A stretch of DNA of 21,805 nt, taken from NCBI GenBank assembly GCA_005879655.1, contig VBJK01000119.1:1-21805 (forward strand). The letters run 5' to 3'. The first letter of the stretch is position 1; each line of letters begins with the position of its first letter. This document shows, in pieces, positions 15,549-21,805 of this stretch. This DNA is from Chloroflexota bacterium (GTDB taxonomy: Bacteria; Chloroflexota; Ktedonobacteria; Ktedonobacterales; Ktedonobacteraceae). The position numbers and the translations under genes were made by a program. Below the pieces are notes generated by a model, which was not told the origin of the DNA, did no database searches, and was given only the letters and a program-made list of their open reading frames with translations.

Positions 15549-17929
15549 AAGATCAAATCTCCTTGAACCAGGCCTGGCTCTTTCTGTTGTGTCGTCATTA
15601 ATTCAGCAAGGTTCTTTCTTAGCTCATAAACAACCTCTTCCAAAGTCATATCCTGGACTTCTTTTGTATCTTCCATGGCAAGAAGTTCCATTTCTTCCAG
15701 AAGTAACATTTCTTCTAGCTTTGAAGAGTGAGGAAGATTTTGCTTTTCCAGTTCTGAGAAAGGAATGTGTTTGACAATGTATGCAGATAACTCTGAGATG
15801 TTCGGATAATCAAATATCGCTGTATCAGTAAGATCAATCAGAAAGATCCCTTCAAGCGAAACCCGAAACTGTTCCGCTAGAACCGATTCCATCCCCATAT
15901 CAAAAAATCCTTGGTGAAGCCCTGGCACATCAGGAGGATTAAAAGCCAGCAAAGAGGCCAACACGTCTTGCACATACCTTTCGATCATTTCCAGGCGCTC
16001 CCCTTCGAGTGCCTGACACAGTTCTGCCAAGAAGGTTACACTTTCAGGCTGCCCTGGTTTTTCATCCTCTTGCTTTTGGATGGGGGCTGTAGGGGCGATC
16101 CCTTGCGGTCGCCCCGTTCCTACGGCCTCAGTTGTTGGCGCGAACGGTGCTTCTCCAACCCAGTAGCGCTCTTTTGAAAAAGGATACGTTGGCAAAGGTA
16201 TCTTGAAACGTCTCTCATTTTGACACATACTTTCCCAATCGATCTCCCTCCCGCTTGCCCAAAGTTCCGCTATCTTTTCCACTATAGCCGATGAAGATCG
16301 AACAGTTTCAAGATTGTCAGGAGCCTGCTCTATTTTGAGCTTTTTTTCTGCTGTTCTAGACTTGATATTATATTGAATGTAGAGACCGTTTTTCCCAAAA
16401 GCCTCCTCTTGATTAAGAAAGAGCTTCAGTTTCTCAATGATCTCCTCGACATCTCTCGCCGTAAATGCCAGCCTGCACGGCATAGGGTCCCGACCAGTTT
16501 GCAACGTATAAGCCACATCTTTCAGCTTGGCCATTTTGCCCTGATCCTTCATGCTTTTTTCCATGAAGTCTTTAAGGAGTTGAGCAGAAACACGGAGATT
16601 CTGCTCTTTTTGAGCCGATAACACGATAATGACAGGCTCTTTATTCAGCTCTCCTTGAATATCTGTATCGTTTTCCGCTTGATATTCCTCTAGAACAAGG
16701 TGTACATTCACTCCCCCCGCTCCAAATGAGCTTATCCCGGCACGTCGCGGATACACCACCTCTTCACCATTTACTTGAATTACAGGTTGTTTCCACTCTT
16801 CGAGAGTTTGTTGAACAAAAAACGGCGTATTCTCGAAATCAATGTGAGGGTTGAGCTTGCTTGTATGTAACAACGATGGTACGAGCTTCTTGTGCTTCAT
16901 CTGAAGCACGACTTTTGCGACCTGGGAAATCCCTGCTGCTGCCTCCAAATGACCAATATTGGACTTGACTGAGCCAATGGCACAGAACTGTTTATCCGAT
17001 GTATATTCATTGGAAGCATTGGAAGCATTGAAAGCATCGCTGAGACCGGTAATTTCAATGGGGTCACCAAGTTTGGTTCCCGTACCATGAGCCTCAACAT
17101 AACTAATACTACGTGGATGGACATGAGCAACCGTCAGCGCTTTATGAATGACTTCCGTTTGAGCAACCGGATTGGGCACACTATAGCCAAACGTTTTACC
17201 ATCGTTATTGACTGCTGATCCTTTGATGACAGCATAAATATGGTCCCCATCAGCTATGGCGTCTCTCAGTGGTTTTAATAACACTGCTCCAACACCCTCT
17301 CCTGGAACATAGCCATCCCCATCTTGACCAAATGAGCGGCAATGTCCATCACTTGAGGCGAACTGAGTCATGCAGAGAGATATATATTTACTTGGGTGCA
17401 AAGAGAGATTGACTCCTCCTGCAATAGCCATGGCACATTCACCCCTTTTTATGCTTTCACAAGCCAGGTGAATGGCATAAAGGGAAGAGGAGCAGGCGGT
17501 ATCCAGAGCGACACTTGGTCCGCTCAGGTTGTAAATATAGGAGACGCGGTTGGCGATGGAATAGGTTTGGGAGTTGACCGGTATAATGTTTCCTCGCTCA
17601 TATTCCTTTATGAGATATAACTGGTAATTATTGTAGGTGACACCAGCAAAAACACCGACATTCGCTCTGCCGTCTCCTGCGCTCTCATCTCTCAACAAAC
17701 GCTTTGAATAACCAGCATCTTCAAAACACGCTGCTACGATTTGCAGAAAAAGCCGTTCCTGTGGGTCCATAAAACGCGCTTCGAGAGGCGAGATATGGAA
17801 AAACGATGGATCAAAGGTATCTATATCTGGCAAAAAGCCACCCCACTTACAATACATGCCCCCCGTTTTGCCACCCGTCCCCGGTTTATAATATTTCTGA
17901 TAATCCCACCGTTCTTGCGGAATCTCCAC
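15542..17929 (-). CDS. Type I PKS module: KS (5' part lost), linker, ACP, C-terminal docking
   Basis: From a GTG at 17929 the protein runs 795 residues. The KS has C146 (DTACSSSL), H281 (EAHGTGTKLGDP) and H327 (SNIGHLEAAAG); its NNDGKTFGYSVPNP is trans-AT-like. KS sequence also extends upstream in frame to about 18000 (GISGHYPQAANLDAFW), where a TAG blocks it, so about 23 KS residues are not translated and the fold is probably incomplete. After the KS come a linker ending LPTYPFSKERYW, no AT, an ACP (DMGMESVLA, S682) and a Glu/Leu-rich tail (LEEMLLLEEMELLAMED, MTLEEVVYELRKNLAEL) that suits docking to the next protein. A 9-base tandem repeat (about 17010-17036) encodes NASNASN. Confidence 0.78.
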   Translation of the reverse strand: MEIPQERWDYQKYYKPGTGGKTGGMYCKWGGFLPDIDTFDPSFFHISPLEARFMDPQERLFLQIVAACFEDAGYSKRLLRDESAGDGRANVGVFAGVTYNNYQLYLIKEYERGNIIPVNSQTYSIANRVSYIYNLSGPSVALDTACSSSLYAIHLACESIKRGECAMAIAGGVNLSLHPSKYISLCMTQFASSDGHCRSFGQDGDGYVPGEGVGAVLLKPLRDAIADGDHIYAVIKGSAVNNDGKTFGYSVPNPVAQTEVIHKALTVAHVHPRSISYVEAHGTGTKLGDPIEITGLSDAFNASNASNEYTSDKQFCAIGSVKSNIGHLEAAAGISQVAKVVLQMKHKKLVPSLLHTSKLNPHIDFENTPFFVQQTLEEWKQPVIQVNGEEVVYPRRAGISSFGAGGVNVHLVLEEYQAENDTDIQGELNKEPVIIVLSAQKEQNLRVSAQLLKDFMEKSMKDQGKMAKLKDVAYTLQTGRDPMPCRLAFTARDVEEIIEKLKLFLNQEEAFGKNGLYIQYNIKSRTAEKKLKIEQAPDNLETVRSSSAIVEKIAELWASGREIDWESMCQNERRFKIPLPTYPFSKERYWVGEAPFAPTTEAVGTGRPQGIAPTAPIQKQEDEKPGQPESVTFLAELCQALEGERLEMIERYVQDVLASLLAFNPPDVPGLHQGFFDMGMESVLAEQFRVSLEGIFLIDLTDTAIFDYPNISELSAYIVKHIPFSELEKQNLPHSSKLEEMLLLEEMELLAMEDTKEVQDMTLEEVVYELRKNLAELMTTQQKEPGLVQGDLILC

Positions 17930-18000
17930 GATACAATCTCTACCGGACTCCAGATTGTTCCAAAATGCATCGAGATTGGCGGCTTGTGGATAGTGCCCAC

Positions 18001-21000
18001 TTATCCCAAAGAACTACCTTTTTGCGGTTGATCCTGACGCATCTCTTCCCATTGGAGGGATTGGCTCTTGCTTCTTTGTTGGAAAAGCGCGTTCAGCGTT
18101 TCTTTATGCTCTTTGAGAAAGTAGTGCGCTAGATCCGTGATACATTTGTACTGGAAGAACGTTGTGGAAGGAATTGGCCCAAACACTACTTCGATCATTG
18201 GATGTAATCGCGCAATGATAATGGAATCTAGTCCATACTCATCAAATCCTACTTCTCGATCAAGCTTTTCCGGGCTGATTTTTAAAACCGTTGACAGGAT
18301 ATTTACTAAATAAGAGATGGTAAATGCAAGGATTTCGTCCGGTTTGGTAGCGTCCGAACGGGAACGCTGTCTGGACGGTTGCAAGGGATTCTGAGACAGC
18401 AATGGCTGACTTATTGCTGGGATAGCCGGGATCGTTCCGCTTTCACTAGAGGTGTTGCTTTGTACCAGTGGATGCAGTGCGGCAACTGCCTGTATACGAG
18501 GCTCCTCAGACTGGTTTTCTCCACAGGTATTTGTGAGTGAACAGGAGCTACGCACTACCTCCATGGCAGAGGTGGGGAGCCAGTAGCGTTCGCGGGCAAA
18601 CGGATAGGTTGGCAGGCTGATTCTATACGGCTTGACGTCCCCATACAACTTATTCCAATCAAAAGCCAGTCCCTTGACCCAGAGGTCCAGTAGCTTACCG
18701 TATTTCTTCTTGCTTACCCAGGCATCAATAGCAATCCCAATATCATCATCCACATCCAACACTGCCAGAGCTTCTTTATAGCGTTTCACTTGTCCTCGAT
18801 ACACGTCTACGATTCCGTCCTGGTCCTCCACAAACTGTTCAAGTTTCTCTGCAAGTTTCTTCATAGACCCCGCAACAACCGCCAGACGCTCTTGCATCGC
18901 TTCCCGTCCCACCTGAAGAGTATAGGCCAGATCAGCCAGGTTCTCATCAGAGAGCTGCTGATCAACGATCTCCTCTAACAATTGCTGGGCTCTCTTCTTG
19001 AGTTGCTCTTCATTTCTCGCTGACAGTACAATGATTGCCGGGTTGTGAGCATCTACAGTGATGGCGGTCCGTGGGTGCGTGTCTGGTATATATTCTTCCA
19101 GCACCAGATGAGCATTAGCACCTCCAGCCCCAAAAGATGATATTCCAGCTATTCTGGGATAGAGTCTTCCTTCTCCATTTAGCTCGACCAGAGGCCGTTT
19201 CCAGTCCGTCAATTCTTGCTGTAGCACAAAGGGTATTTTCGTACTATTGATGTTAGGATTGATTGTTTTTGCATGCAAGCTTGGCACAATCTTCTGGTAC
19301 TTCATTTGCAGCACAATTTTTGTCACTCCAGCAATCCCTGCTGCCGCTTCCAGATGGCCGATATTTGATTTGACCGAACCGAGCGCGCAGAATCCTATCT
19401 CTTGAGTATCCCGGTGGAATGCTTGGGTCAGTCCAGTCACTTCAATTGGGTCGCCCAACTCTGTCCCAGTCCCATGCCCTTCAATATAACTGACTGTTCG
19501 AGCAGATATCCCAGCCTTTGAGAGTGTACTATGAATTAGCTCTCCCTGAGCGGTCGGGTTGGGCACGGTATAGCCATTGGTTGTGCCACCATGATTGATG
19601 CCAGTCGCACGAATGACTGCGTAAATCTGATCGTGATCGGCAATCGCTTCGGATAATCGCTTTAATACAACGACACCAACACCTTCACCGGGCACAAATC
19701 CATTCCCGCCCTGTCCGAAGCTCTTGCACAGCCCGTCAACTGAGAGCATGTTCTGTGCACAGAGGAATATATAATTGGCAGGGTGGAGATACAGATTCAC
19801 TCCACCAGCTAGTGCCATCTTACATTCACCACGATAAATATGCTCACAGGCTTCATGAAGCGCTGTTAAGGAGGAGGAACACATCGTATCGATCGGCATA
19901 CTGGGTCCTTGCAGATTTAGCAGATAGGAGACGCGGTTAGCAACTGAGCCAAAGGAGGTAGAAGGATGTAGGAGATGTAGATCATCCCTGTCTTTGCCTC
20001 GCTTCCACAAATCAGGACCATAGAGACTAAAGCCAGTTTTGGTTATGCCTGCAAAAACACCTACCTTGTGGTGACATTGCACGCCAAGTTGTTCCCTGGT
20101 ATATCCTGCATCCTCCAAGGCTGCCCAGCAGGTTTCAATGAATAATCTCTCCTGAGGGTCTATACTTTGCGCCTCCTGCGGAGATATGCGAAAGAAGAGA
20201 GGATCAAAATCGGCAAATCCTTCCACAAACCCGCCCCATTTGCTATAGCTTTTGCCTTGTTTTACAGCTTCATTAATGTCCGCATGATAGAAGCCTTCTA
20301 GCGGCCAACGCTCTGCTGGGATTTCAGTAATGCTGCTCTGGCCTGCCTTTAAGTTCTTCCAGTAGTCTTTCAGATTTCTTGCCCCCGGATAACGCCCGGC
20401 AATCCCAATGATGGCAATTGGTTCACGTTCAGGCTTGCCTGAGTCTGCAATGGAGATACTATGAGCCTGCTTCTCTCCTCTTCTCAAAGAGATCGGCGTA
20501 GGAAATACGCGCTCAATATGCTGCTTGCTTACAGATGGTCTGCTCATAGAAGAGATCGCTTCTTCTTTGAGGCCGGTCCACTCTATACATGCTTGTTGGT
20601 AATCCTCCATAAAATACGTGGCTAATTCGTCCAGGGTCCTATATTCAAAAAATAAAGTTTTTGACAATTCTCCAAAGATGGCTGCGAATCTTTGATTGAG
20701 TTGGACAATCTTCAGCGAATCGATCCCGTAGCTCTCCAAAGGCTCATGGGCATCGATGTGCGCTACACTCAATTTGGTAATCGCGCTAAACTGCACTTTG
20801 ATTTGCTGGATAACTTTCTCTCGCAGACGGACAGGATCTATTTGTAGATACGCTTCCGTTGCCGGGTATGATGGAGCTTTTCCTGTCCTGTCACTGCCAT
20901 ATGCTTTCAGCTTTGAGAGACTGCCTTCCAATATCAGGACTTGATCTTCTGCTAAAGCAAAGCCCTGATATAATGCGCGGATACCCGCCGATGTCTCCAT

Positions 21001-21805
21001 GGGAACCATTCCTGCATTCTCTGAGAGAACCTTTGCGGCTTCTGCGTCGATTTTCATTCCGCCATCTTTCCACAGCGGCCAGTTGATTGAGAGCGTTTTT
21101 CCCCACCGTTGTTGGGAGGCGACTAAATAGTTCCTATACCTTGCGTATTCATCCATAAAGACATTGGCCGCGGCATAGTCGGTCTGCCCTACACTGCCAA
21201 AAGCCCCTGCAAGGGCGGAAAAGAGGAGGAAGAAGTCAAGCGGTATATCCTTGCTGGCTTGATCAAGATTCACCAGTCCTGTGACCTTTGGTGCCAGAAC
21301 ATGCGCTATCTCGTCTCGCGTTTTTTTCAGCAGGAAGTTGTCACGAATCACCCCTGCGCTGTGAATGATGCCGTCTAGGTTGCCATAATCTTGCTGTATA
21401 CGCTGAATTAAGTCGCAGACCGCTTGTCTCTGTGTCACATCGACTTGCTCGTATGTTACCTGTGTCCCCTGAACGCCCAATCGTTTGATCCACTCCTGCT
21501 TCTGCGCATCCAGCGGGGAGCGACCAGTGAGAATCAGTGTTGCATCCCTCACTTGATTGGCTATTTCTTGAGCGAAGATAAGCCCCAGTCCGCCTGCACC
21601 TCCTGTGATCAGGTAGACACCACCATCTTTCCAGGGGCATTCCCCTTCTGTTGGGATGTCTTGCACTTCGCTCCAATCGGCAACCCAGCGTTTGCCGTCA
21701 CGGTAGCGAATCTTTTGAGCGCTAGGACAACGGCTGTTTTCCTGCAATATCTTGACAAGCTCTTGCGTATCTGCTTCCAATTCGATGAGTTGCCCGACAA
21801 GCTTG
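18001..21805 (-). CDS. Type I trans-AT PKS: KR, ACP, KS, linker, ACP (5' end beyond right edge)
   Basis: The frame is open to the right edge; a TTG at 21780 is not a likely start because KR-like linker sequence continues upstream. Counting from that codon: ketoreductase (TGGAGGLG at 59-66, S188, Y202, N206; VIRDN near 144-148 keeps the last Asp of the LDD motif of B-type KRs), ACP1 (SYGIDSLKIVQ, S355), KS (C634 in DTMCSSS, H769, H809; GGTTNGYTVPNP as in trans-AT KSs), LPTYPFARERYW linker, ACP2 (EYGLDSIII, S1186). No AT is present. The frame ends at TAA 18001-18003 just as the next KS begins, which suggests one originally longer megasynthase. Confidence 0.85.
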   Translation of the reverse strand, partial: KLVGQLIELEADTQELVKILQENSRCPSAQKIRYRDGKRWVADWSEVQDIPTEGECPWKDGGVYLITGGAGGLGLIFAQEIANQVRDATLILTGRSPLDAQKQEWIKRLGVQGTQVTYEQVDVTQRQAVCDLIQRIQQDYGNLDGIIHSAGVIRDNFLLKKTRDEIAHVLAPKVTGLVNLDQASKDIPLDFFLLFSALAGAFGSVGQTDYAAANVFMDEYARYRNYLVASQQRWGKTLSINWPLWKDGGMKIDAEAAKVLSENAGMVPMETSAGIRALYQGFALAEDQVLILEGSLSKLKAYGSDRTGKAPSYPATEAYLQIDPVRLREKVIQQIKVQFSAITKLSVAHIDAHEPLESYGIDSLKIVQLNQRFAAIFGELSKTLFFEYRTLDELATYFMEDYQQACIEWTGLKEEAISSMSRPSVSKQHIERVFPTPISLRRGEKQAHSISIADSGKPEREPIAIIGIAGRYPGARNLKDYWKNLKAGQSSITEIPAERWPLEGFYHADINEAVKQGKSYSKWGGFVEGFADFDPLFFRISPQEAQSIDPQERLFIETCWAALEDAGYTREQLGVQCHHKVGVFAGITKTGFSLYGPDLWKRGKDRDDLHLLHPSTSFGSVANRVSYLLNLQGPSMPIDTMCSSSLTALHEACEHIYRGECKMALAGGVNLYLHPANYIFLCAQNMLSVDGLCKSFGQGGNGFVPGEGVGVVVLKRLSEAIADHDQIYAVIRATGINHGGTTNGYTVPNPTAQGELIHSTLSKAGISARTVSYIEGHGTGTELGDPIEVTGLTQAFHRDTQEIGFCALGSVKSNIGHLEAAAGIAGVTKIVLQMKYQKIVPSLHAKTINPNINSTKIPFVLQQELTDWKRPLVELNGEGRLYPRIAGISSFGAGGANAHLVLEEYIPDTHPRTAITVDAHNPAIIVLSARNEEQLKKRAQQLLEEIVDQQLSDENLADLAYTLQVGREAMQERLAVVAGSMKKLAEKLEQFVEDQDGIVDVYRGQVKRYKEALAVLDVDDDIGIAIDAWVSKKKYGKLLDLWVKGLAFDWNKLYGDVKPYRISLPTYPFARERYWLPTSAMEVVRSSCSLTNTCGENQSEEPRIQAVAALHPLVQSNTSSESGTIPAIPAISQPLLSQNPLQPSRQRSRSDATKPDEILAFTISYLVNILSTVLKISPEKLDREVGFDEYGLDSIIIARLHPMIEVVFGPIPSTTFFQYKCITDLAHYFLKEHKETLNALFQQRSKSQSLQWEEMRQDQPQKGSSLG

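Noticed and set aside
16990..17036. 9-base tandem repeat as a mobile or regulatory repeat
   Set aside because: It lies in frame inside the KS and encodes NAS repeats in a surface loop; ordinary slippage explains it.

Overview
The window reads as chromosomal DNA from a spore-forming, filamentous-type bacterium, most likely Ktedonobacteria (Chloroflexota). That is an inference from the mix of gene families (short HTH protein next to a ParM-like ATPase, DUF262/HNH, HerA, trans-AT-type PKS, transposase relics), moderate GC and GGAG-type ribosome sites. No marker gene settles it.

Layout. (1) 1-2070, minus strand: the start of an AidB-type acyl-CoA dehydrogenase, a SAM methyltransferase and a single-domain response regulator. 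(2) 2244-6045, a scarred mobile region: the C-terminal half of a TetR regulator abuts a small HTH protein; an iteron-like repeat pair leads into a ParM-like actin gene that is broken by an in-frame stop and then cut by a 1.26 kb IS3-family element; about 1.2 kb without an intact gene follows, holding hairpins and decayed fragments. (3) 6046-11160, plus strand: a frameshifted sigma-like factor, a helical protein of unknown function (also frameshifted), a DUF262-HNH nuclease-like protein and a HerA-type ATPase, followed directly by an array of hairpins with an 83-84 bp period. (4) 11160-11832: a 16-bp palindrome with an extra half-site, and transposase debris. (5) 11833-21805, minus strand: a large type I polyketide synthase open at the right edge. 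Its order is KR-ACP-KS-ACP / KS-ACP-docking / docking-KS-AT remnant-DH remnant-ACP.

How it fits together. The PKS modules lack working acyltransferases, so a trans-acting AT outside the window would have to load them. Two lesions (start of the second KS, middle of the DH) split what look like longer reading frames, and the one AT-like domain has lost its GHSxG serine. The DUF262-HNH plus HerA pair is the best candidate for an undescribed system. A nuclease-like protein with a nucleotide-sensing fold beside a hexameric DNA translocase recalls anti-phage designs, and the array behind herA (at least eight copies of one 9-bp half-site, with co-varying outer base pairs) could be a DNA site that this locus uses.

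Caution. At least five reading frames in 22 kb are disrupted. Real decay of an island and indel errors in a draft assembly are both possible, and reads would tell them apart.
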